From NCBI GenBank assembly GCA_016869675.1, contig VGDP01000017.1, positions 1 through 62,755 of the forward strand: DNA of 62,755 nucleotides, written 5' to 3'. Of this stretch, positions 18,055-26,841 are shown in pieces. The position numbers were made by a program, and so were the translations under genes. Under the pieces are notes generated by a model, which was given only the letters and a program-made list of their open reading frames with translations, was not told where the DNA came from and did no database searches. Origin of the DNA: Alphaproteobacteria bacterium (GTDB taxonomy: Bacteria > Pseudomonadota > Alphaproteobacteria > SP197). Numbering within the stretch: position 1 is the first letter of the stretch; each line of letters begins with the position of its first letter.

Positions 18055-19056
18055 ATGACCGCGCTGCCCACGACCATGACCTCCATCGAGATCGCGGCGC
18101 CCGGCGGGCCCGAGGTGCTGCGCCCGGCCGCGCGCCCCGTCCCCACCCCCGAAGTGGGCGAAATTCTCGTTCGGGTCGCGGCGGCGGGCGTGAACCGGCC
18201 CGACGTGCTGCAGCGCCAGGGTGGCTACAACCCTCCGCCCGGCACGACCGACATCCCGGGCCTGGAGATCGCCGGCACGGTGGTCGCGCTGGGGCCGGAC
18301 GTGGATGGAGTTCGCTTGGGTGATGCGGTGTGCGCCCTGGTGGCGGGTGGCGGCTACGCCGACTACTGCGTTGTCCCGGCGCCCCAGGCGCTGCCGGTGC
18401 CATCTGGCCTCTCCATGGTCGAGGCGGCCGGCGTGCCCGAGACGTTCTTCACGGTGTGGACCAACGTCTTCGAGCGTGGCCGGCTGCGTCCCGGCGAGTC
18501 GGTGCTGATCCACGGCGGGTCCTCGGGCATCGGCACCACGGCGATCCAGCTCGCCGCCGCGTGGGGCGCGCGCGTCTTCGCCACCGCCGGCAGCGACGCC
18601 AAATGTCGGGCGTGCGAGGCGCTCGGGGCGGAACGCGGCATCAACTACCGCACCGAGGGCTTCGCCGAGGTGGTCCTGTCGCTGACCGACAAGCGTGGCG
18701 TGGACGTCATCCTCGACATGGTCGGCGGCGACTATGTGGCGCGCAACATCCGCTGCGCGGCGCTCGAGGGCCGCATCGTGGTGATCGCTTTCCTGGGCGG
18801 CAGCAAGGTCAACCTGGACCTCGGCCCGCTGATGATGAAGCGGCTGACCTTGACCGGCTCGACGCTGCGGCCGCGCACGGTCGAACAGAAGGGCGCAATA
18901 GCGGCCGAACTCGCGCGTGAGGTCTGGCCTCTGCTCGCCTCGGGTCGCGTCAAGCCCTTGATCCACAAGACCTTTCCGCTCGCCCAGGCGGCCGAGGCCC
19001 ATCGGCTGATGGAATCGAGCACCCACGTGGGCAAGATCGTGCTGACGATCGCGTGA
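18055..19056 (+). CDS. Zinc-free NAD(P)H quinone oxidoreductase (PIG3/QOR type)
   Basis: 333 aa of the medium-chain reductase superfamily without zinc ligands. It shows the N-terminal GroES-like fold (VNRPDVLQRQGGYNPPPG, the PIG3 signature) and the nucleotide-binding loop VLIHGGSSGIGTTAIQLA. It probably reduces quinones or enals with NADPH. The start has AGGAGG upstream. It diverges from the DUF1192 gene. Confidence 0.9.
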   Translation: MTALPTTMTSIEIAAPGGPEVLRPAARPVPTPEVGEILVRVAAAGVNRPDVLQRQGGYNPPPGTTDIPGLEIAGTVVALGPDVDGVRLGDAVCALVAGGGYADYCVVPAPQALPVPSGLSMVEAAGVPETFFTVWTNVFERGRLRPGESVLIHGGSSGIGTTAIQLAAAWGARVFATAGSDAKCRACEALGAERGINYRTEGFAEVVLSLTDKRGVDVILDMVGGDYVARNIRCAALEGRIVVIAFLGGSKVNLDLGPLMMKRLTLTGSTLRPRTVEQKGAIAAELAREVWPLLASGRVKPLIHKTFPLAQAAEAHRLMESSTHVGKIVLTIA

Positions 19057-19158
19057 CGGTGCCTTTCATGCTGGAATCGGCGGCGGGAATGTCCTAGGTG
19101 TGAGCCGCGGGCGGTGCACGGGGCACCGCGCCGCCGGGTATCCACGCACGAGGCGGGA

Positions 19159-19740
19159 ATGGCGCATCCTTTGATGCCGATGGCGACGGCCGTATGGCTG
19201 GTCGAGAACACCGGTCTGACGTTCGAGCAGATTTCCGAGTTTTGCGGGTTGCATCCGCTCGAGGTCCAGGCGATCGCGGACGGCGAGGTCGCGGTCGGCA
19301 TCAAGGCGCTCGATCCGGTTCAGAGCGGCCAGATTGAGCCCGGCGAGGTCGAACGCTGTCTCGCCGACCCCAAGGCGCGCCTGACCATGCGCAGGCAGAT
19401 CGAGGCACCGGGGCTGAAGACCCGGCGTGGCGGCCGCTACACGCCGGTGACCAAGCGCCAGGACAAGCCCGACGCGATCCTGTTCCTGACCAAGCGTCAC
19501 CCTGACCTGACGGATGCCCAGATCTCGCGCCTGCTGGGCACCACCAAGGCGACCATCAAGGCGGTGCGCGAGGGCACTCACAAGGACGCGGCACGGCTGA
19601 CCGCGCGCGATCCCGTGGCGCTGGGCCTGTGCAGCGCCGCCGATATGGCGGCCGAACTCGCGCGCCTGAAGCCCAAGGTCGTCCAGGCTTCCAAGCCCGA
19701 AGCCGCCGAGACCCCCGCCGCCGGCGAAGCCGCGGGCTAA
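19159..19740 (+). CDS. trcR: DUF1013 family cell-cycle regulator (TrcR-like)
   Basis: 193 aa from ATG 19159. The N-terminus MAHPLMPMATAVWLVENTGL and FEQISEFCGLHPLEVQAIAD form the conserved DUF1013 core, with a second helix-turn-helix-like unit DAQISRLLGTTKATIKAVR; the last ~30 residues are Ala/Pro-rich. The family is restricted to alphaproteobacteria, and the Caulobacter member is called TrcR, a DNA-binding cell-cycle regulator. The in-frame ATG at 19114 would add 15 residues without conservation. Its stop overlaps the end of the convergent prpE-like gene. Confidence 0.85.
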   Translation: MAHPLMPMATAVWLVENTGLTFEQISEFCGLHPLEVQAIADGEVAVGIKALDPVQSGQIEPGEVERCLADPKARLTMRRQIEAPGLKTRRGGRYTPVTKRQDKPDAILFLTKRHPDLTDAQISRLLGTTKATIKAVREGTHKDAARLTARDPVALGLCSAADMAAELARLKPKVVQASKPEAAETPAAGEAAG

Positions 19741-21638
19741 CCCTTCTCCGGGTACCCGATCCCCTTCAGCGCCACCGTGATCTCGTCGAGGATGACGGGA
19801 TCGTCGATGGTCGCCGGGGTGGTGTAGCTCTGGCCGTCGGCGATCTTGACCATGGTGCCGCGCAGAATCTTGCCCGAGCGGGTCTTGGGCAGGCGCTGCA
19901 CCACCGTCGCCGTGCAGAACGACGCCACGGGCCCGATGCGTTCGCGCACCAGGCGAACCACCTCGGCCACGATCTCGGCGTGGGGCCGGTTGACCCCGGC
20001 CTTGAGCACCAGGAAGCCCACCGGCACCTGGCCCTTGAGCGCATCCGCAGCGCCGATTACCGCGCATTCCGCCACGTCGGGGTGGGACGCCAGCACCTCC
20101 TCCATGCCACCGGTCGACAAGCGGTGACCGGCGACGTTGATGATGTCGTCGGTGCGCGCCATGATGAACAGGTAGCCGTCCTCGTCGATGAAGCCGGCGT
20201 CCCCCGTCTTGTAGTAGCCGGGGAAGTCGCTCAGGTATGACTTCGAGAATCCGTCGTCGTTGTGCCACAGCGTCGGCAGGCAGCCGGGCGGCAACGGCAG
20301 CTTGACCGCGATGGCGCCGATCTGACCCGCGGCCACAGGGCGCGCCTTTTCGTCCAGCACCTCGATGCGGTAGCCTGGCACCGGTTTGGTCGGTGAGCCG
20401 TGTTTGATTGGCAGCGCGCCGAGCCCGACGCAGTTGGCGCCCATGGGCCAGCCGGTCTCGGTCTGCCACCAGTGGTCGATCACCGGCCGGCGCAACCGAT
20501 CCTCGGCCCACTTGACGGTGTCCGGGTCGGCGCGCTCGCCGGCCAGGAACAGGGTGCGGAAGCGGCCCAGGTCGTAACGACCGATGTGCTCGCCCTTGGG
20601 GTCCTCGCGCTTGATCGCGCGGAACGCCGTGGGCGCCGTGAACAAGGCGGCGACGCCGTGCTGGGCGATCAGTCGCCAGTAGGCCCCGGCGTCGGGCGTG
20701 CCCACCGGCTTGCCCTCGTAGAGGATGCTCGTGCAGCCGTGCAGCAGCGGCGCATAGACGATGTAGGAATGGCCGACCACCCAGCCCACGTCGGACGCGG
20801 CCCAGAACACCTCGCCCGGCGCGACGCCGTAGACGTTGGCCATGCTCCAGGCGAGCGCTACGGCGTGGCCGCCGTTGTCGCGCACCACGCCCTTGGGCAC
20901 CCCGGTCGTGCCCGAGGTGTAGAGGATGTAGAGCGGATCGGTCGCCGCGACGGGAACGCAGTCGGCTGGCGCGGCTCGCGCCACGGCGTCGTCCCAGTCG
21001 AGGTCCCGCCCCGGCTCCAGCGCTGCAGCGACCTGCGGGCGCTGCTTGATCAGACAATGGTCCGGCTTGATGGCCGCGAGCCGGATCGCCTCGTCGAGCA
21101 GCGGCTTGTAGGGGATCGCCCGGGCGCCTTCCAGGCCGCAGCTCGCACTGACGATCAGCTTGGGCTTCGCGTCGTCGATGCGCTTGACCAGTTCGTTGGG
21201 CGCAAACCCGCCGAACACCACGGAATGGACGGCGCCGAGCCGGGCGCACGCCAGCATGGCGACGACGGCCTCGGGGATCATGGGCATGTAGACCAGCACG
21301 CGATCGCTCTGCCCCACGCCCAGCGCGCGGAAGGCACCGGCCGCGCGCGCCACCGTATCGGTCAACTCGCGGTAGCTGAACGCGCGTGCCGCGCCGGTGA
21401 CCGGGCTGTCGTGGATCAGCGCGGCCTGGTCGCCGCGCCCGGCGGCGACATGGCGGTCGAGCGCGTTGAAGCACGTGTTGAGCCGGGCACCGACGAACCA
21501 GCGGGCGAACGGCGGGCGCGACGTATCGAGCACCGTGTCCCAGCGCCGATCCCAGGCGATCGCACCCGCGGCGTCGGCCCAGAACCCTTCCGGATCCGCC
21601 ATCGAGCGGCGGTAGGTCTCGTCGTAGCGGCTGGCCAT
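19737..21638 (-). CDS. prpE: Propionyl-CoA synthetase-type acyl-CoA ligase
   Basis: 633 aa AMP-forming ligase of the acetyl/propionyl-CoA synthetase group. Motifs: LYILYTSGTTGVPKGVVRDN (ATP loop; VVRDNGGHA is typical of PrpE), WWQTETGWPMG and the acetyl-regulated lysine in KTRSGKILRG. It has the N-terminal ACS extension (YDETYRRSMADPEGFWADAA). It activates propionate or acetate with CoA. No methylcitrate genes are nearby. An upstream in-frame start at 21650 adds only four residues. Confidence 0.9.
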   Translation of the reverse strand: MASRYDETYRRSMADPEGFWADAAGAIAWDRRWDTVLDTSRPPFARWFVGARLNTCFNALDRHVAAGRGDQAALIHDSPVTGAARAFSYRELTDTVARAAGAFRALGVGQSDRVLVYMPMIPEAVVAMLACARLGAVHSVVFGGFAPNELVKRIDDAKPKLIVSASCGLEGARAIPYKPLLDEAIRLAAIKPDHCLIKQRPQVAAALEPGRDLDWDDAVARAAPADCVPVAATDPLYILYTSGTTGVPKGVVRDNGGHAVALAWSMANVYGVAPGEVFWAASDVGWVVGHSYIVYAPLLHGCTSILYEGKPVGTPDAGAYWRLIAQHGVAALFTAPTAFRAIKREDPKGEHIGRYDLGRFRTLFLAGERADPDTVKWAEDRLRRPVIDHWWQTETGWPMGANCVGLGALPIKHGSPTKPVPGYRIEVLDEKARPVAAGQIGAIAVKLPLPPGCLPTLWHNDDGFSKSYLSDFPGYYKTGDAGFIDEDGYLFIMARTDDIINVAGHRLSTGGMEEVLASHPDVAECAVIGAADALKGQVPVGFLVLKAGVNRPHAEIVAEVVRLVRERIGPVASFCTATVVQRLPKTRSGKILRGTMVKIADGQSYTTPATIDDPVILDEITVALKGIGYPEKG

Positions 21639-21769
21639 GCCCCATCCCACGGCTGTTGCGGGCGCACCTTAGCGCGCTGCCCTACCGGAGCAAGGTGCCA
21701 CGCAACACCCCGATTGTCTTGGCGCGCGCGCTCGGAAATGATCGGCCCCGTGCAACCGGCGAGGCGTCC

Positions 21770-23395
21770 ATGACCAACCCCTACGAAACCGGGCTCGACC
21801 GCAACGCGGCGAACCACGTGCCCCTGACGCCGCTGTCGCTGCTGGCACGCGCCGCCGCGGTCTATTCCGATCGGGTCGCGGTGATCCACGGTGCCGTCCG
21901 CTTCACCTACCGCGAGCTCTACGCGCGCTGCCGGCGGCTCGCCTCAGCGCTCGCGGCCCGTGGCGTCGGGATCGGCGATACCGTCGCGGTCATGGCGCCC
22001 AACGTGCCTGCCTTGCTCGAGGCGCACTATGGCGTCGCCATGACCGGCGCCGTGCTGAACGCGCTCAACGTCCGCCAGGATGCCGCCAACCTCGCCTTCA
22101 TCCTCGACCACGCCGACACCAAGGTGCTGATCACCGACCGGGTGTTCTCGGCCACCATCAAGGCGGCGCTGGCCCAGGCCAAGGCGCGGCCCCTGATCGT
22201 CGACATCGACGATCCCCTGGGGCCCGAGGGCGAGCGCCTGGGCGCCCTGGACTACGAGGCCTTTCTGGCCAACGGCGATCCCGACCACCCGTGGCTGCAC
22301 CCGGACGACGAGTGGCGCGCCTACAGCCTGAATTACACGTCGGGCACCACCGGCAACCCCAAGGGCGTTGTCTACCACCACCGTGGCGCGTACCTGGAGG
22401 CGCTGGGCAACGTGCTGTCGTGGGGCGTCGGCCGTCACCCGGTGTTCCTGTGGACGCTGCCGATGTTCCACTGCAACGGCTGGACGATGCCGTGGGCCAT
22501 AAGCGCCGTCGCCGGCACCCACGTGTGCCTGCGCAAGGTCGAGCCAGCGGCGGTGTTCGAGGCGATCGTCGAGCACCGCGTCACCCATTTGGCCGGCGCG
22601 CCCATCGTGCTGGGCGTGCTGGCCAATGCCCCGGTCTCGGTGAAGCGCCGCTTCGACTGGACTGTCGAGGTGGCGACCGGCGGCGCGGCGCCACCGGCCG
22701 CGATTATCGCCGCCATGGAGGCGATGGGGTTCCGCATCACCCATCTCTACGGGCTGACCGAGACCTACGGCCCCGCGGTGGTATGCGCCTGGCAGGACGC
22801 GTGGGACTCGCTCGGCTTGGCGGACCGTGCCGGACGCATCGCGCGCCAGGGCGTCGCCTACCCCACGCAGACCGAGGTCGCGGTGATGGACCCGTCGACC
22901 ATGACGCGGGTGGCCGCCGACGGCGCGACCATGGGCGAGGTCATGATTCGTGGCAACACGATCATGAAGGGCTATCTGAAGAACCCCAAGGCCACGGCCG
23001 ACGCCTTCGCCGGCGGCTGGTTCCATTCGGGCGACTTGGCGGTCCTCCACCCCGACGGCTATCTCGAGGTCAAGGACCGGCTGAAGGACATCATCATCAC
23101 CGGCGGCGAGAACGTCTCGACCATCGAGGTCGAGAGCACGCTCTACCACCACCCGGCCATCGCCGAGGCGGCGGTCGTGGCGCGTCCCGATGACAAGTGG
23201 GGCGAAACGCCGTGCGCCTTCGTGACCCTGAAGGATGGCGCCAGGGCGTCCGAGGCCGACATCATCGCGTTCTGCCGCGGCCGGCTGGCCCACTTCAAGG
23301 CGCCGAAGACCGTGGTGTTCGGGCCGCTGCCCAAGACCTCGACCGGCAAGATCCAGAAGTTCGTCCTGCGCGAACAGGCGAAGGCCTTGGGCTGA
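21770..23395 (+). CDS. AMP-dependent acyl-CoA ligase (DmdB / medium-chain type)
   Basis: 541 aa. ATP-binding loop YTSGTTGNPKGVVYHHRGAY, TLPMFHCNGWT, LYGLTETYGP, and C-terminal DRLKDIIITGGENVSTIEVE with KTSTGKIQKF (catalytic lysine). The profile fits the group that includes methylmercaptopropionate-CoA ligase DmdB and medium-chain fatty acid ligases; the real substrate is not identifiable. Start ATG 21770 with GGCGAGG upstream. It diverges from the prpE-like gene. Confidence 0.87.
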   Translation: MTNPYETGLDRNAANHVPLTPLSLLARAAAVYSDRVAVIHGAVRFTYRELYARCRRLASALAARGVGIGDTVAVMAPNVPALLEAHYGVAMTGAVLNALNVRQDAANLAFILDHADTKVLITDRVFSATIKAALAQAKARPLIVDIDDPLGPEGERLGALDYEAFLANGDPDHPWLHPDDEWRAYSLNYTSGTTGNPKGVVYHHRGAYLEALGNVLSWGVGRHPVFLWTLPMFHCNGWTMPWAISAVAGTHVCLRKVEPAAVFEAIVEHRVTHLAGAPIVLGVLANAPVSVKRRFDWTVEVATGGAAPPAAIIAAMEAMGFRITHLYGLTETYGPAVVCAWQDAWDSLGLADRAGRIARQGVAYPTQTEVAVMDPSTMTRVAADGATMGEVMIRGNTIMKGYLKNPKATADAFAGGWFHSGDLAVLHPDGYLEVKDRLKDIIITGGENVSTIEVESTLYHHPAIAEAAVVARPDDKWGETPCAFVTLKDGARASEADIIAFCRGRLAHFKAPKTVVFGPLPKTSTGKIQKFVLREQAKALG

Positions 23396-23402
23396 TCCCG
23401 CG

Positions 23403-24254
23403 CTAGCCGATCAGATCGGCCACGTAGCGCGGCAGGGCAAACGCCGCCGCGTGGACCTCGGGCGTGTAGTAGCGGGTGTCCAGCGCTGCCGCCCTGAACC
23501 GCTCGGCGAGCGTCGTGGGCGCGATCCGCCGCAACGTTGGATCGTCGCTGGCCCAGCCGAACGCCATGGGTCCGCCCGTATAGGTCGGAATCGTCGCCAT
23601 GTAGCACGAGCCGTCGCGGAAGAGGCGCCGGAACGAGGCCACGGACGCGACCAGTTCGTCGCCTTGCAGGAACGGCACGCCATTCTGCGTCACCAGGACG
23701 CCGCCGGGTGTAAGCACGCGGTGACAGCCCCGGTAGAAGGCCTCGGTGAACAGCACGGCGCCCGGCCCGACGGGATCGGTCGAATCGACGATCACCACGT
23801 CGAAGCGTTCGGGTGTCTCCGCCACGAAGCGCGCGCCATCGGCGATGACGATTTGAGCGCGCGGGTCGTCGAAAGCGTCGCGGCAGATCGACGCCAGGTG
23901 GCGCTTGCTGAACGCGATGACGCTCGGGTCGATCTCAACCATGACGACGCGCTCGACGGCGCGGTGCTTGAGCGCCTCCTCGAGCATGCCGCCGTCGCCA
24001 CCGCCGATGATCAGGACGCGGCGCGCGGCGCCGTGGGCCAGGATCGGCACGTGGGTCAGCATCTCGTGGTAGATGAACTCGTCCTTCTCGGTCGTCTGGA
24101 TGGCGCCGTCGAGCACCAACATGCGGCCGAAGATCTCGTTCTCGAACAGCACCAGGTGCTGGTTCTCGAAGCGCTCCTCGTGCAACACGCGGGCCGCGTG
24201 AAACGACGTGCGGAAGTTCGGGTGCAGGGTCTCGTCGATCCAGCGATCCGTCAC
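23403..24254 (-). CDS. speE: Spermidine synthase
   Basis: Aminopropyltransferase that makes spermidine from putrescine and decarboxylated SAM, 283 aa. Motifs: DGAIQTTEKDEFIYHEML, LIIGGGDGGMLEEALKH, MVEIDPSVI and DSTDPVGPGAVLF (substrate Asp). The GTG start overlaps the speD stop as GTGA, so the two genes are coupled. The frame is open far upstream but antisense to other genes, so only this part is real. Confidence 0.95.
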   Translation of the reverse strand: MTDRWIDETLHPNFRTSFHAARVLHEERFENQHLVLFENEIFGRMLVLDGAIQTTEKDEFIYHEMLTHVPILAHGAARRVLIIGGGDGGMLEEALKHRAVERVVMVEIDPSVIAFSKRHLASICRDAFDDPRAQIVIADGARFVAETPERFDVVIVDSTDPVGPGAVLFTEAFYRGCHRVLTPGGVLVTQNGVPFLQGDELVASVASFRRLFRDGSCYMATIPTYTGGPMAFGWASDDPTLRRIAPTTLAERFRAAALDTRYYTPEVHAAAFALPRYVADLIG

Positions 24255-24736
24255 GCCACGATCCCCCGCAGGTGGGTGGTCACGACGGCACGGCACGGGC
24301 CGAACGCCGATTCGAGCACCGGCACCGCCCGCGCCGGCTCGGCCTCGCCGCACATGAAGATGTCGAGTGCGGCGTACCCGCGCTCGGGCCAGCTGTGGAT
24401 GCTGATGTGCGATTCCGCCAGCACCGCCACGCCCGAGATGCCACCGTTGGGCGTGAAGTGGTGCAGATGGATGTGCAGCAGCGTCGCGCCCGCCGCCGCG
24501 ACGCACGCCTCGAGAGTCGAGCGCACATGATCTAGGTCGTCGACGCGCTTCGCATCCCAGATGTCCACGATCACGTGCGAGCCGGCGTAGGTCTTGCCGT
24601 CGCGCTCGACGAAGAAGTCCTTGCACGCCTCGGGCTCGGCCGAAGCGTGCGTGGACGAAGGGCTCTCCTCTTGGGCGGTGCTTGAACGCGGGTCCAAGTC
24701 CATCCCCAATTGGAAGAGGGCGTTCTGCCTCAACAT
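24251..24736 (-). CDS. speD: S-adenosylmethionine decarboxylase proenzyme
   Basis: 161 aa from ATG 24734-24736, preceded by GGGGAGG. The self-cleavage site is Glu108-Ser109 in LAESHISIHSWPE; Ser109 becomes the pyruvoyl cofactor. LHIHLHHFTPNGGISG and LDIFMCGEA are also conserved. The protein supplies the aminopropyl donor for SpeE in the same operon. It carries an N-terminal extension of about 40 residues, poorly conserved in appearance, compared with the usual ~120-aa prokaryotic form. Confidence 0.93.
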   Translation of the reverse strand: MLRQNALFQLGMDLDPRSSTAQEESPSSTHASAEPEACKDFFVERDGKTYAGSHVIVDIWDAKRVDDLDHVRSTLEACVAAAGATLLHIHLHHFTPNGGISGVAVLAESHISIHSWPERGYAALDIFMCGEAEPARAVPVLESAFGPCRAVVTTHLRGIVA

Positions 24737-24932
24737 AGGCGTCCTCCCCAACCAGCAGATGACCGGAAAATCCGGAGCGCGTGCGTCTGCCGTATTGGAA
24801 CCCGGATTTCAAGTGATTGTTCCTCGCGACTGCATGTCGGTCGTGGCTGACCTTCGATGCACCCTCGACGACGGCGCGTCTTCGACCTAAGGTCGCGTCA
24901 AGGCGCGTGGCTTGCCAGAAGGAGGAGTGGAC

Positions 24933-26345
24933 GTGAGCGACGTGAAGATGTGGGGCGCGGAACCCTACTACGGGCTGGGCTACGACTTCGACCCGCAGTG
25001 GCTGTTCGCCGACGAGCAGAAGAAGATCCAGAAGAAGTTGATCGAGCTCTGCCATTCGACGTTGCGCCCGAACGCGATCCAGTCCGACAAGTCGCTCGAG
25101 TATCCGCGCAAGAACATGGAGGCGCTGGCCTCGGCCGGGCTGCTCGCGCTGCACGTGCCGAAGAGCCTGGGCGGGCTCGGCCAGAACCACCTGTGCTGCG
25201 CCATGGTGCTGGAAGCGATCGGCCGCTACGGCTGTCCCTCGACCGCGCTCGTCTACAGCATGCACCTCTTGGCGGTCACCGCGCTCCTGTTCCGCGCCAA
25301 GGGCAACAAGGAGATCGAGAAGGTCCTGCGCCGCCTGAACAAGGACGTGTTCATCGGCACCGCGTCGTACTCCGACCCCGAGACCGGCTCCCATTTCTGG
25401 TACCCGGTGGCGTCCAAGGCCGAGAAGACGGCGAACGGCTGGCGCGTCAACAAGCGGTCGTCATGGACCACGTCGGGCGGCTTCGCCGACTTCTACGTGG
25501 TGCAGACCACGAGCCCGGACTTCAAGGGCAACTATGCCGATCTTTCGGTGTTCCTGATCTACGCCGACGAGGTGAAGGCGCAGGTCTCGACCTGGGATGC
25601 CATGGGCATGCGCGGCAACCAGTCGGGCCCGATCACCATCGACAGCGTCGAGATTCCGGCCGACCGGATGATCGGCCCGCCGGGCGACGGCGCCAAATCG
25701 AACGACGAGGCCGTGGACCCCATCACCCTGGTCAACTTCGGCGCCAGCTACAACGGCATGGCTCTCGGCATGATCGACATCGCCCGCAAGCAGGCGCTCG
25801 GCAAGACCCACGCCGACGTCGGCATGCGCGTCGCCGACTACCCGACGATCCAGGACTACGTCGGCGAAGCCATCATGGATACCCAGGCCTCGCGGTTCTA
25901 CACCTATGGTTGCGCCCAGGCGCTGGACCAGGTGACCAACAACTGCGACTGGTCGATCCACGAGAAGGACCCGGATGCCATGCCCCGGGCCGGCCTGCTA
26001 ACCTGGACATGGATGACCAAGTTCATCGCGTGCAAGAACGTCTACAACGTGGGCGACAAGATGCTGCACGCGTGCGGCGGCACGGGCTACAAGCGGGCGC
26101 TGGAGATCGAGCGCCTCTTCCGCGACAGCCGCGCCGGTTGGATGATGGGCCCGACCAACGAGGTGCTGCGCCAGTTCGTCGGCAAGTGGGCGCTGCTGGG
26201 CCTCGAATCCCTCGACTACTGGAACCAGAGCGTCAACGACCGGGTGCTCAACAACGAGCTGAAGAAGCTCGACGCCGCCGGCAAGCAGAAGCTGATCGAC
26301 AAGCTGTCCGCCGAGATCAAGTCGGCGGGTAAGGCCGCGCGATGA
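24933..26345 (+). CDS. Acyl-CoA dehydrogenase family protein
   Basis: 470 aa from a GTG with AGGAGG upstream. The acyl-CoA dehydrogenase fold is visible: N-terminal helical part (AGLLALHVPKSLGGLGQNHL), the FAD/beta domain (GTASYSDPETGSHF, WTTSGGFADFYVVQTT) and the C-terminal helical domain (LHACGGTGYKRALEIERLFRDSRAG, then GPTNEVLRQFVG). The usual catalytic Glu region is not obvious, so it may be a flavin monooxygenase-like or desaturase-like member. It overlaps the following cupin gene (ATGA), so the two probably act together. Confidence 0.83.
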   Translation: MSDVKMWGAEPYYGLGYDFDPQWLFADEQKKIQKKLIELCHSTLRPNAIQSDKSLEYPRKNMEALASAGLLALHVPKSLGGLGQNHLCCAMVLEAIGRYGCPSTALVYSMHLLAVTALLFRAKGNKEIEKVLRRLNKDVFIGTASYSDPETGSHFWYPVASKAEKTANGWRVNKRSSWTTSGGFADFYVVQTTSPDFKGNYADLSVFLIYADEVKAQVSTWDAMGMRGNQSGPITIDSVEIPADRMIGPPGDGAKSNDEAVDPITLVNFGASYNGMALGMIDIARKQALGKTHADVGMRVADYPTIQDYVGEAIMDTQASRFYTYGCAQALDQVTNNCDWSIHEKDPDAMPRAGLLTWTWMTKFIACKNVYNVGDKMLHACGGTGYKRALEIERLFRDSRAGWMMGPTNEVLRQFVGKWALLGLESLDYWNQSVNDRVLNNELKKLDAAGKQKLIDKLSAEIKSAGKAAR

Positions 26346-26773
26346 ACCGCTGCAAGGCGGCCGCGCCGCGGCCGACGACAAGGGGCTCCCGGCGGAAGCC
26401 CCTCGCGTCCTATCGCACGCTCGTCAATTACAAGACGGCGAAGTTCCAGCCCTACTACCTGCAGGGCGAGACCCAGAGCGACATATCCTGGGTCAACCTG
26501 AGCTACGACGAGAAGACCGGCGACGGCTTCTTCCTGGTCAAGTTCAGGCCGGGAGGGTGTTCCATCCCTCACGAGCATCTGAAGTGGGAAGAATTCGTTG
26601 TGCTGGAAGGCTCAATAGAGGACTGCGACGGCACCGTCTACAAGGCGGGCGACTGCGTGTCGCTCAAGGCGGGGTCGCGCCACGTCTCGTCCTCGAAGTC
26701 CGGTGCGACGACCGCCGTGTTCATCCGGGGCGGATTCCGTAACCTGACCGCCCGCGAGAAGGTGGACTCATGA
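26342..26773 (+). CDS. Cupin-domain protein (ChrR-like cupin)
   Basis: 143 aa with a single cupin barrel: [20 protein letters not shown] (motif 1, metal-binding His/His/Glu) and [16 protein letters not shown] (motif 2, last His). The N-terminal ~25 residues are basic and not part of the fold. It is translationally coupled to the upstream acyl-CoA dehydrogenase and may be a small dioxygenase, isomerase or sensor; the activity is unknown. Confidence 0.75.
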   Translation: MNRCKAAAPRPTTRGSRRKPLASYRTLVNYKTAKFQPYYLQGETQSDISWVNLSYDEKTGDGFFLVKFRPGGCSIPHEHLKWEEFVVLEGSIEDCDGTVYKAGDCVSLKAGSRHVSSSKSGATTAVFIRGGFRNLTAREKVDS

Positions 26774-26841
26774 GCACCAACCGGGTGCTCACGATTCCGG
26801 CCGACACGGAGATGTCGACCCGGATCGCCCTGCCGTGGTGA
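26770..26841 (+). CDS. 23-residue ORF coupling cupin gene to hldE
   Basis: The cupin stop overlaps an ATG (ATGA at 26770) that opens a 23-codon frame, [15 protein letters not shown] then STRIALPW, whose TGA overlaps the GTG of hldE. It could be a leader that couples translation, or the remnant of a longer lost gene. No homology is evident. Confidence 0.3.
   Translation: MSTNRVLTIPADTEMSTRIALPW

Noticed and set aside
17980-19026. Reverse frame extending the DUF1192 gene
   Set aside because: It is antisense to the quinone oxidoreductase; the conserved DUF1192 sequence begins at the ATG at 17979.
24883-24895. Palindrome CGACCTAAGGTCG before the acyl-CoA dehydrogenase
   Set aside because: Six-bp arms of GC-rich sequence occur often by chance here and no regulator is adjacent.
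24255-25394. Reverse frame continuing upstream of speE
   Set aside because: It overlaps speD in another frame and the acyl-CoA dehydrogenase antisense; only the part from GTG 24254 shows SpeE motifs.
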